A DNA stretch of 64,000 nucleotides. Source: Richelia sp. SL_2_1 (GTDB taxonomy: Bacteria; Cyanobacteriota; Cyanobacteriia; Cyanobacteriales; Nostocaceae). The stretch spans positions 52,695 to 116,694 of the forward strand of contig JAAUSO010000002.1 in assembly GCA_012033205.1 (NCBI GenBank). The letters run 5' to 3'. The notes under the pieces were generated by a model that had not been told where the DNA came from, did no database searches, and saw only the letters and a list, made by a program, of their open reading frames with translations. Both the position numbers and the translations under genes were made by a program. Below, piece after piece: positions 57,561-64,000 of the stretch; within the stretch, counting starts at the first letter, position 1, and each line of letters begins with the position of its first letter.

Positions 57561-57629
57561 TAACTGATAACTGATAACTGATAACTGATAACTGATAACT
57601 GATAACTGATAACTGATAACTGATAACTG
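57561..57629. repeat. AACTGAT heptamer tract abutting rppB
   Basis: Ten AACTGAT/AACTCTT heptamers end directly at the rppB start codon (…AACTGATG). The last base of the tract forms part of the start, so no normal ribosome-binding site precedes the ATG. Confidence 0.93.
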
Positions 57630-58910
57630 ATGCTAACTCGTAGTCGTCGCCGTTTAGCTTATTTATTCACCCTGTCAATGGGTGGAATTTTAGTTACTTT
57701 CGCTTTTGTAATATATTATTTTTTGGTTAGAGAACGGCTGCGAATTTTTGACCAACAGCTTAAAGATGAAGCTCAAAGTTACGTTTTTGAGTTTCAATAT
57801 CCTGCGGAGAAAGGACAATATCGAGTGGAATATGGAGGTATTCCGTTAGAATCTTCTTTGGATATGCTTCCCGAAAAACTTTATTATGCTTGTTGGTATG
57901 ATAACTTGAAAAGACCTTTAAAAATCAACGATGATATTTGTCCACCGCAAAAATTAGTTCAACAAGGTTTTCAAACTATTCTTTTTAAACAGGTTTCACC
58001 TACTCATCAACAAATTTGGTTACGACAAATAACATCACCAATTAAAAATGGTAACAAACAAATTGGTTATATTGTTGTTGCAAAACCCTTACAACCCATA
58101 GAAGAAAGCTTAGGGCGATCGCGATTTTATTTATCGTTAGGAGTCCCAATTACTCTGGGTTTAGTTGGTATAGTCGGTTGGTTTTTGGGAGGAGCAGCAA
58201 TGGAGCCAACAAAACGCTCTTACGAACAATTACAGCGTTTTACTGCTGATGCTTCACACGAATTACGTGCGCCGGTAGCAGCGATTTTAAGTAATGCTCA
58301 AGTTGGTTTACTTGCACCAGAAGATAATACCGAACTACCTCGTAAACGTTTGGAAAATGTTGTTGATATTAGTAAATCAATGAGCGCTCTGATCGGTAAT
58401 CTATTATTTTTAGCTAGACATGAAGGAAGTTTAAATCCCAAAGATTTAGAAAGTATTGAAATTGTTGATTTGCTCAAGCGCTTAGTAGATGAATATCAAT
58501 TAATTGCTCAAGAAAAAGAACTAAATTTAAATATTATTGCAGAATTACCATCTCAATCGGTAAAAATACTCGCTGATTCAGATTTATTACAACAAGCGCT
58601 GAAAAATTTATTAGATAATGCTTTAAAGTATACTTTAGCAGGCGGTACGGTAAAACTGAAATTATTTATTAAATCTCGAAAAATATCTATTCACGTAATT
58701 GATAGCGGTGTTGGCATTCCCCCTGAAGATTTAACACATATTTTCGAGCGATTTTATCGAGTAGACAGCTCGCGCACACGCTCTTCTGGTGGCTTTGGTT
58801 TGGGATTGGCGATCGCCCAACAAATAGTCCAAGCTCACAACGGTGAAATTACTGTACAAAGTACGGTTGGAGAAGGGACGACTTTTCAAGTTTGTCTACC
58901 CAATCGGTAA
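57630..58910 (+). CDS. rppB: sensor histidine kinase, RppB-like
   Basis: 426 residues. Two membrane spans (about 10-33 and 168-188) flank an extracytoplasmic sensing domain of about 135 residues (includes CWYDNLKRPLKINDDICPPQ, with two Cys). The HisKA phospho-acceptor lies in DASHELRAPVAAI (His about 210). The HATPase motifs are LLDNALKYT, IDSGVGIPPE and GGFGLGLAIA. It is intact and functional in appearance. Coupled with rppA upstream (128 bp, filled with heptamer repeats). The start is poorly served by a ribosome-binding site because the repeat tract has replaced it. Confidence 0.87.
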   Translation: MLTRSRRRLAYLFTLSMGGILVTFAFVIYYFLVRERLRIFDQQLKDEAQSYVFEFQYPAEKGQYRVEYGGIPLESSLDMLPEKLYYACWYDNLKRPLKINDDICPPQKLVQQGFQTILFKQVSPTHQQIWLRQITSPIKNGNKQIGYIVVAKPLQPIEESLGRSRFYLSLGVPITLGLVGIVGWFLGGAAMEPTKRSYEQLQRFTADASHELRAPVAAILSNAQVGLLAPEDNTELPRKRLENVVDISKSMSALIGNLLFLARHEGSLNPKDLESIEIVDLLKRLVDEYQLIAQEKELNLNIIAELPSQSVKILADSDLLQQALKNLLDNALKYTLAGGTVKLKLFIKSRKISIHVIDSGVGIPPEDLTHIFERFYRVDSSRTRSSGGFGLGLAIAQQIVQAHNGEITVQSTVGEGTTFQVCLPNR

Positions 58911-58960
58911 TGGGTAATGGGGAATGGGTAATGGGGAATGGGGAATAGGTAATAGGGAAT
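58907..58960. repeat. GGGTAAT/GGGGAAT heptamer tract
   Basis: Seven heptamers begin at the rppB stop (TAATGGGTAATGGGG). The same unit occurs at 18771-18875. Confidence 0.9.
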
Positions 58961-59028
58961 TAATAACTCCGAACTCCGAAGTCCGAACTCCTAATCTAAA
59001 ATCCCAAATCTAAAATCCAAAATCGAAT

Positions 59029-59058
59029 TGACATATTCATGTCATATTTGGCTGTCAC
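59029..59058 (+). promoter_or_regulatory. 11-bp direct-repeat operator-like motif, copy 1
   Basis: TGACATATTCA then TGTCATATTTG then GCTGTCAC: TG(A/T)CATATT(C/T)(A/G) repeated at 11-base spacing, the layout of OmpR/PhoB-family sites. TATAAGG lies 11 bases downstream and could be a -10 element. A copy matching at 28 of 30 positions is at 59252. It lies between rppB and hhoA. Confidence 0.55.
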
Positions 59059-59251
59059 AATGAATCTATAAGGTAAAGGAACAGAGTTAGCAACCAACAG
59101 CAATAAGTATAAACGGATATCTAACTTTTTCTCCAAAACCACACACACACTGAATTCTAGTTACTAGGAATATATTCCTAGTGACTAGTTTACTTAGACT
59201 CTGAGTTGATTTTTTATTCAAATTTTTTATTGTATTTTGAACATAATAATC

Positions 59252-59281
59252 TGACATATTCATGTCATATTTAGTTGTCAA
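59252..59281 (+). promoter_or_regulatory. 11-bp direct-repeat operator-like motif, copy 2, upstream of hhoA
   Basis: TGACATATTCA, TGTCATATTTA, GTTGTCA repeat at 11-base spacing, 60 bases before the hhoA ATG. A third, degenerate relative (CATTGATATCATATTTAGAA) occurs at about 61440. I infer a response-regulator site, perhaps for the adjacent RppA. Confidence 0.6.
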
Positions 59282-59341
59282 ACTAAGATTAACAATAAAA
59301 TTCTTAATTATTTTTCTCACAACTTCTAACAACTAACTACT

Positions 59342-60454
59342 ATGAGTAACAAGGTATCATTACCAAAGTCGCTAGCTTATTTATCCGTATTCTTCGCTGG
59401 GGCTGCTTTTAGTTTACCCGTTACCCAATTATTACCAACTAAAGCTATACAACAAGAGCAAAGAATTGCTCAACTACCGGGAGCTACCAGTCAAGCTGTT
59501 CCGAGTAATTTTATTGCAGCAGCTGTAGAAAAAACTGGACCAGCGGTTGTCCGCATTGATTCGACTCGTGATTCTGTCAGGGGACGTTTATCAAGTCGCG
59601 AAGCACGGGGAGTCGGTTCCGGATTTATCATTGATTCTAACGGTACTATCCTTACTAACGCCCATGTAGTCAAAGGTGCTTCTAGAGTTAGAGTGACTCT
59701 AGCTGATGGACGCAATTTGATGGGTGAAGTAATGGGTTTAGACGACTTAACCGATGTTGCTGTAGTCAAAGTTTCTGAGAATAATTTACCGAGAGTAGAG
59801 GTTGGTAATTCCGAAAATCTCAGACCTGGTGAATGGGCGATCGCAATTGGTAATCCTCTAGGATTAGATAACACTGTAACCGCTGGTATCATCAGTGGAA
59901 CAGGTCGTTCTAGTGGGGTAATCGGTGCTGCTGACAAACGAGTTCGCTTTATCCAAACAGATGCTGCAATTAACCCCGGTAATTCTGGTGGTCCTTTGTT
60001 GAATCAGCGCGGTCAAGTTATTGGGATTAATACCGCTATCATCGGTAGCGCTCAAGGATTGGGATTTGCAATTCCGATTAATCAAGCCCAGCAAATAGCC
60101 AGTCAGTTGATTGCTGGTGAAAAAGTTGCCCATCCTTATTTAGGAGTTCGCATGGCAACATTAACTTCAGATTTGAAAGATGATTTAAGTCGCGAACTTG
60201 GTTTAAGTTTATCTGCAAATAACGGTATTGTAATTGTAGATGTTGCCCGTAATTCTCCCGCAGCCAGAGCAGGTTTACAACCCGGAGATGTCATTCAACA
60301 AATCGATGGCAAAACCGTAAAAACCGCAGATGATGTTCAATTAGCAGTAGAAAAAACTACAGTTGGTGGAAACGTTCAAGTCGCAGTTAATCGCGGTGGT
60401 AGAGATTTAAATATTCGCGTTCAACCAGGACAATTCCCTGTTTCTCAAAACTAG
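59342..60454 (+). CDS. hhoA: HhoA/HtrA-type serine protease with PDZ domain
   Basis: 370 residues. A signal anchor (about 8-35) exports it to the periplasm or lumen. The trypsin-like triad is H108 (LTNAHVVKG), D138 (LTDVAVVK) and S215 (NPGNSGGPL). One PDZ domain (about 270-365: HPYLGVRMATL, GIVIVDVARNSPAARAGLQP, GDVIQQIDGKTV) regulates it. This is the envelope quality-control protease group; cyanobacteria have HtrA, HhoA and HhoB, and the exact paralogue is uncertain. Its 430-bp upstream region carries two copies of an 11-bp direct-repeat motif and follows rppAB. Confidence 0.88.
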   Translation: MSNKVSLPKSLAYLSVFFAGAAFSLPVTQLLPTKAIQQEQRIAQLPGATSQAVPSNFIAAAVEKTGPAVVRIDSTRDSVRGRLSSREARGVGSGFIIDSNGTILTNAHVVKGASRVRVTLADGRNLMGEVMGLDDLTDVAVVKVSENNLPRVEVGNSENLRPGEWAIAIGNPLGLDNTVTAGIISGTGRSSGVIGAADKRVRFIQTDAAINPGNSGGPLLNQRGQVIGINTAIIGSAQGLGFAIPINQAQQIASQLIAGEKVAHPYLGVRMATLTSDLKDDLSRELGLSLSANNGIVIVDVARNSPAARAGLQPGDVIQQIDGKTVKTADDVQLAVEKTTVGGNVQVAVNRGGRDLNIRVQPGQFPVSQN

Positions 60455-60484
60455 TTATTAGTCAATTTTAGATTTTGGAGCTTT

Positions 60485-60643
60485 GAGAAGTCGGGTTTTT
60501 TACCATCCATATCTGTAACACCAAAAAACAGTCAAAAAAACCCGACTTCTTTGATTTAGATTAAATATTTTGGAGCTTTGAGAAGTCGGGTTTTTAATAC
60601 CAATATCTGTAATATCAGACAATCTTTATAAAACCCGACTTCT
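60485..60643. repeat. AAGTCGGGTTTTT palindromic element, tandem pair
   Basis: Two elements (60485-60551, 60580-60643), both opening GAGAAGTCGGGTTTTT and closing AAACCCGACTTCTTTGATTT. The segment GGAGCTTTGAGAAGTCGGG is repeated exactly. They fill the gap between hhoA and the next gene. Confidence 0.9.
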
Positions 60644-60681
60644 TTGATTTACACACATATTTAAGGAGTATTAATTATCAT

Positions 60682-61185
60682 ATGTCACGCTTAGATGCTA
60701 TCGCTATTGTTAGTACCGGCATCCTTAGCAGTTTACTTACTTTATCACTAAGAACTGCACCCGCATTGGGGCAAACAGAATCAATCTCAAATGTTCATCA
60801 AGAAAGAACATTACCCGTACAAAATAATAGCAAATATCAACCTGTTGTATTTACCGCCGATGTTTCTGCTGACAATGTTGGTAATCAAATCGCTGATAAT
60901 GCCACAATATTAGGATTAGCAGCAGTCGGTGCTGGTACTGTTGGTGTAATTTGGAGCTTAAATCAGCAAAATAAAGCTTTATCACCTCAAACTGCTTCTC
61001 AAAAACAGAATATCTCAATAGAACAAGCTAATCCAAAATTAAGAAAGCAATTACTTCTGTTAGTAGGCGGTGATTCCAAAACAGCTAATAGATTAGTCGC
61101 TGGAGTAAAACAAAGCCATCCCGAAAAATCAATCAACTGGACAGTAGAAAAAGTAATTTATGATTTAGAGCGCGATCGATATTAA
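60682..61185 (+). CDS. exported protein of unknown function
   Basis: 167 residues from ATG 60682 behind AAGGAG. A signal peptide or anchor occupies about 5-30 (IVSTGILSSLLTLSLRTAPA LG). A second hydrophobic stretch (about 75-93, ATILGLAAVGAGTVGVIWSL) should be a membrane span. The C-terminal domain (about 115-167) includes KLRKQLLLLVGGDSKTANRL and SINWTVEKVIYDLERDRY, a form I associate with small cyanobacterial proteins of unknown role. It follows hhoA on the same strand. Confidence 0.7.
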   Translation: MSRLDAIAIVSTGILSSLLTLSLRTAPALGQTESISNVHQERTLPVQNNSKYQPVVFTADVSADNVGNQIADNATILGLAAVGAGTVGVIWSLNQQNKALSPQTASQKQNISIEQANPKLRKQLLLLVGGDSKTANRLVAGVKQSHPEKSINWTVEKVIYDLERDRY

Positions 61186-61318
61186 TTAGGTCAAAGGTTA
61201 GAGGTTAGAGGTTAAAGGTAAATACTAACTATGACTAACTTTTACGAAATCATTTAAGAAGTCGATCAACGATACATTTTTCCGCTCTAATAATATAAAC
61301 CGTTTCCTTGCAGAATCA

Positions 61319-61353
61319 GCCTTTGCTAATCGTTACTTAGCAGAGGTTTTTTA
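61319..61353 (+). terminator. strong rho-independent-type terminator
   Basis: CCTTTGCTAA pairs with TTAGCAGAGG around a seven-base loop (10 pairs, one GU) and is followed by T6. It lies 134 bases after the last plus-strand stop, with heptamer tracts on both sides (61190-61220 and, inverted, 61397-61430). Confidence 0.75.
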
Positions 61354-61471
61354 TTGTTTAGTTGTTAGTTATTATTTGTTAGTTATTAGTTATTCTTCAC
61401 CTTTAACCTTTGACCTCTAACCTTTAACCTACCTTGTCACATTGATATCATATTTAGAATTCATACTAAAG

Positions 61472-61593
61472 ATAAGTAAGTGGGGTCAAATTAAATATAA
61501 AACTTCACCCCGCCTTACTGCTCCCCTCTCCTTGACAAGGAGAGGGGAAGGGGTGAGGTTTGATCTTACATTTAACTAGGTCTACCTACTTAA
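61472..61593. mobile_element. imperfect long inverted-repeat element
   Basis: AAGTAAGTGGGGTCAAATTA on the left is mirrored by GATCTTACATTTAACTAGGT and CTACCTACTT on the right. The centre CCCCTCTCCTTGACAAGGAG and AGGGG is a near-perfect hairpin. It is a MITE-like dispersed repeat in the 61186-61848 gap, which holds no gene. Confidence 0.65.
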
Positions 61594-61745
61594 TCAAAGT
61601 TTAAATAAGATTTATTTCCCAATAACAGCAAACTCAAATTAACAAAATAATGCAAGGAGTTTTAAAGCAAAAAAAAGCAATTTGTAGTTCAAATTAACTT
61701 TTTAAAAACCTTTCAAATATCTCCCTAGAAAATACTCTCAAATGT

Positions 61746-61778
61746 ACTCGGTTTCTATTAGAAATCGGGTCTTTTTTT
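61746..61778 (+). terminator. second rho-independent-type terminator
   Basis: ACTCGGTTTC pairs with GAAATCGGGT around a five-base loop, followed by C and T7. No plus-strand gene ends nearby: the nearest stop is 560 bases upstream and another terminator comes first. A short transcript from the 61595-61745 AT-rich region would explain it. Confidence 0.7.
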
Positions 61779-61848
61779 ATTAAGGTTGTAAAAGGCAATT
61801 GGTAATTGAATTTCCCCCATTACCTATTACCTATTACCCATTACCAAT

Positions 61849-62904
61849 TTATTCAAACCGTTCAATTATTCCACCACCGAGGACTTTTTCACCGTCGTAC
61901 CATACGGCTGCTTGTCCAGGGGTAATGCTGAATTGCGGTTCGTCAAACACTATCTTGACACGGGAGTTTTCCAGGGGAATTACCGTGACAGGTACGGCTT
62001 CTGAACGATACCGGACTTGTACTCCTGCACGAATCGGACTCACGGGTTCGGCTATTGATACCCAATTTACCCGTGCTACGTTACATTCCGGATTGGTTGC
62101 TGTGGTTCTGTCACCGACAATTACCCGGTTAGCTCCTGCATCTAAACCAATTACATATAAAGGTTGTGCTGCTGCAATTCCCAACCCTTTACGCTGTCCG
62201 ATGGTGTAGTGATGTACACCGTCATGTTCTCCCAAAACCTTACCATCACCGTCTACAATTTCGCCTTTTTTGGGAGCCAAATATTTGTCTAAAAAAGCAC
62301 GCATGGAACCATTACTTTCCACTAAGCATAAATCTTGACTTTCTGGCTTATTGGCAGTTTGTAAGTTGTATTGGGCGGCAATCCGACGGGTTTCTGATTT
62401 TTCTACTTCTCCCAGGGGAAACATTGAACCTGCAAGGAATTCTTGTGATAAATCATACAAAAAATATGTTTGGTCTTTATTGCGGTCAAATGCCCGTAGA
62501 AGTTCGTAACGTCCGCTGGTTTCGTTGTAATTAATCCGAGCGTAATGTCCTGTAGCTATTTTGTTGCTTGCCAAATTTGCCCGTGCATATTCAAGCATGG
62601 GACCGAATTTTACAGTTTTATTGCACTGCGAGCAAGGTAGGGGCGTAACACCAGCGCTGTAACCACTTACCAAATAATCAACAATATTAGTTTGAAAGAC
62701 ATCACGAATATCAACAACGTGATGAGGAATCCCTAGCTGTTCACAGATATAAGCCGCGTCAACCATACCCTCAGAGCAACATTGACCTTTACCCTTCATC
62801 AGCCAAAGGGTGAGACCAATAACTTCATAACCCTGATGGTGCAAAATGGCAGCAACGGCAGAACTGTCAACGCCACCGGAAAGACCAACTACGACTTTTT
62901 CCAT
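61849..62904 (-). CDS. mnmA: tRNA 2-thiouridine(34) synthase
   Basis: 351 residues. It thiolates U34 of Lys, Glu and Gln tRNAs with ATP and persulfide sulfur. The PP-loop is [15 protein letters not shown] (about 4-18). The catalytic Cys residues are in [13 protein letters not shown] and [27 protein letters not shown] and NVARVNWV complete the family. Full length, ATG 62904. Transcribed alone, on the minus strand, with an ATTACCC-type tract just downstream (61810-61848). Confidence 0.97.
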   Translation of the reverse strand: MEKVVVGLSGGVDSSAVAAILHHQGYEVIGLTLWLMKGKGQCCSEGMVDAAYICEQLGIPHHVVDIRDVFQTNIVDYLVSGYSAGVTPLPCSQCNKTVKFGPMLEYARANLASNKIATGHYARINYNETSGRYELLRAFDRNKDQTYFLYDLSQEFLAGSMFPLGEVEKSETRRIAAQYNLQTANKPESQDLCLVESNGSMRAFLDKYLAPKKGEIVDGDGKVLGEHDGVHHYTIGQRKGLGIAAAQPLYVIGLDAGANRVIVGDRTTATNPECNVARVNWVSIAEPVSPIRAGVQVRYRSEAVPVTVIPLENSRVKIVFDEPQFSITPGQAAVWYDGEKVLGGGIIERFE

Positions 62905-63131
62905 ATCCGTATAATAGCTTAGGCTGTTACTTCTAAGTTAACACTATGTAATTAATTCGTTTTCTCAATTATATGATTTAGACTTTTACAAAAATATATA
63001 TTAATTTTTCATGATATGAAATCTCAAATATTATAGTCCTGACTAACCTGCTAACTCATGGGAATAATTTAAATTCTCATAAATTCTCATAAATTCTTGA
63101 ATTGTCAACCCAAAATTTAACGAGTGCTACT

Positions 63132-63803
63132 ATGTTTAATTCAATACACCAAAATTTTATGCGACCTGCTTTAATAGCCTATTCTTTATTAGCTGGGTGT
63201 TTAACACTTGTTTCCATACCACCAATACAAGTAGTAGCACAAATACCAGCATCTTCTACAGCACAAGCTGAATACGATTGGAATTCTCAATACAGTCAAA
63301 ATTCCGAAAGTTACTTGGTGATTGTCGATAACAGTGACCCTAGAATACTCCAACAAGTGCGCCTTGTTGAACCTACTGCTTTTACAGGTACCTTTGAAGG
63401 ACGTTCTGTGATTCAAGCAGGAGTCTTCAGCCGTTTAAACAATGCTCAAGAAAGAATTAGACAGTTACAAGCTTACGGTATTGGCTCCCGTATCTACAGC
63501 CAGAGTACGGGAAGAGAAGTTGCTAATTCTAACAATGGTTCTTCTCCCAGAGATAATAGTACCAGGCAGCGAACTAAATATTATTATGTAGCTATTCCTG
63601 AAAAGTCTGACAAATTATTTGAAATCGAAAACCAAATTAGACAAAGTGCCGGAGGAAATTCCGTGGGAATAATCGTGAGAAACTCCCCCAGAGGACCTCA
63701 TGTTGCAGTTGGACCTTTTGCAGGACGTTTACAAGCCGAACAATGGAACTACTATATACGTTCCTTGGGATTAAATGACGCTAGAGTTTATTACGGAAAA
63801 TGA
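63132..63803 (+). CDS. exported SPOR-like domain protein
   Basis: 223 residues from ATG 63132, chosen over a TTG ten codons upstream. The signal segment (about 9-37, RPALIAYSLLAGCLTLVSI) ends near VVAQIPA. Two SPOR-like halves are visible: SVIQAGVFSRLNNAQERIRQ with LQAYGIGSRIYS (about 95-130), and HVAVGPFAGRLQAEQWNYYI with RSLGLNDARVYYG (about 190-220). SPOR domains bind denuded peptidoglycan glycans. It is probably a periplasmic envelope factor. It lies 73 bases before the nnr start. Confidence 0.75.
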   Translation: MFNSIHQNFMRPALIAYSLLAGCLTLVSIPPIQVVAQIPASSTAQAEYDWNSQYSQNSESYLVIVDNSDPRILQQVRLVEPTAFTGTFEGRSVIQAGVFSRLNNAQERIRQLQAYGIGSRIYSQSTGREVANSNNGSSPRDNSTRQRTKYYYVAIPEKSDKLFEIENQIRQSAGGNSVGIIVRNSPRGPHVAVGPFAGRLQAEQWNYYIRSLGLNDARVYYGK

Positions 63804-63826
63804 GATCATAAGGGATGGGGTTCGGG

Positions 63827-63860
63827 GGAGAAATCAACTGTCAACTGTCAACTGTCAACT
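63827..63860. repeat. AACTGTC heptamer tract
   Basis: Four copies of AACTGTC between the SPOR-like gene and nnr, with the same unit as 17163-17207. Confidence 0.85.
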
Positions 63861-63875
63861 TCTAACTTTTATCCG

Positions 63876-64000
63876 ATGTTTAATCAGCGAGAATTGATTT
63901 CCCAAGTCGCAGTTACCGCAGCCCAAATTGACGGGACATTGAAGCGCTGTATCTTTGCCGCCGGAACTGGCCTGTAGCTGTCTTTAATTGGAAAAAGATC
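63876..64000 (+). pseudogene. nnr: NAD(P)H-hydrate epimerase/dehydratase, 5' end with several extra bases
   Basis: From ATG 63876 the frame reads MFNQRELISQVAVTAAQ, the opening of cyanobacterial Nnr (YjeF), which repairs hydrated NAD(P)H. The frame then breaks repeatedly. Removing single extra bases at about six positions after 63930 restores the expected MRDIEARIFAAGMPVAALME-type sequence: AAATTGACGGG to AAATGCGGG, GCGCTGTATC to GCGCGTATC, GGAACTGGCCTG to GGAATGCCTG, and so on. The errors are all insertions and cluster in the last 75 bases, so I read them as low-quality sequence at a contig end, not mutation. The rest lies beyond the window. Confidence 0.72.

Noticed and set aside
17163..63860. 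Tandem heptamer tracts as possible CRISPR arrays
   Set aside because: Units are seven bases long, contiguous, without unique spacers of 30-40 bases, and no cas gene is present.
1..64000. tRNA or rRNA genes
   Set aside because: I looked for the T-loop GTTCGA/TTCAAATC signature with an adjacent acceptor stem and found no complete cloverleaf; short ones may have been missed by eye.

Overview
The window is chromosomal DNA from a filamentous, probably heterocyst-forming (Nostocales) cyanobacterium. The evidence is psbV and psbV2, the C-terminal half of a split-intein DnaE, an RppA/RppB-type two-component pair, cyanobacteria-typical families (DUF6464, DUF5691, orthocaspase), many GCGATCGC (HIP1-like) octamers, and the tandem heptamer (STRR) tracts that fill intergenic gaps in this order. 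Genus cannot be fixed from the sequence; the AT-rich base composition would fit a Calothrix/Rivularia-like organism. I saw no rRNA, tRNA, intact transposase, prophage or CRISPR array.

Layout: 0-5 kb holds a broken ArsR-type regulator, psbV-psbV2 and two sugar ABC permeases whose likely binding protein lies 33 kb away (37.1-38.4 kb). 5-13.6 kb holds a xi-class glutathione transferase, a pentapeptide-repeat membrane protein, a YqeG-type phosphatase, proB, a methyltransferase, and a two-gene locus (methyltransferase plus haem-oxygenase-like diiron oxidase) in which both genes carry a one-base frameshift. 14-21 kb holds two divergent RodZ-like HTH/membrane proteins, gatA and the split dnaE. 22.3-35.8 kb holds the most system-like locus: SWIM zinc-finger protein, DUF5691 protein, MoxR-type AAA+ ATPase, DUF5682 protein and a VWA protein, all on the plus strand. 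A VapBC-like toxin-antitoxin pair interrupts it, and so does a 3.5 kb minus-strand block of membrane and stress genes. 36-43 kb holds uppS, the sugar-binding lipoprotein, a YebC regulator, a UbiH-like monooxygenase and a frameshifted lytic transglycosylase. 44.2-47.9 kb is a tight three-gene operon (diiron oxidase, enolase-superfamily epimerase-like enzyme, GH3-like acyl-amido synthetase) that looks like an undescribed small-molecule pathway. 48-56 kb holds an FdhF/YdeP-like molybdoenzyme, a Uma2 nuclease-like protein, mtnP, a pseudo-orthocaspase with a Tyr/Ser dyad, and sat. 56.8-61.2 kb holds rppA-rppB, an HhoA-type protease preceded by an 11-bp direct-repeat operator-like motif, and small exported proteins. 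61.8-64 kb holds mnmA, a SPOR-like exported protein and the start of nnr.

Five genes are split by apparent single-base shifts, several of them in A/T homopolymers, and the last ~75 bases of the window carry several extra bases relative to the expected nnr reading frame. Together these suggest draft-quality sequence near a contig end. Real decay at some loci, especially the diiron oxidase/methyltransferase pair, cannot be excluded.

Intergenic DNA is unusually rich in repeats: heptamer tracts, MITE-like elements with terminal inverted repeats, an AAGTCGGGTTTTT palindrome family often in tandem pairs, and GAGACG-type hairpins between convergent genes. Some repeats have entered coding sequence (DUF5682 protein, MoxR N-terminus, SWIM protein C-terminus).
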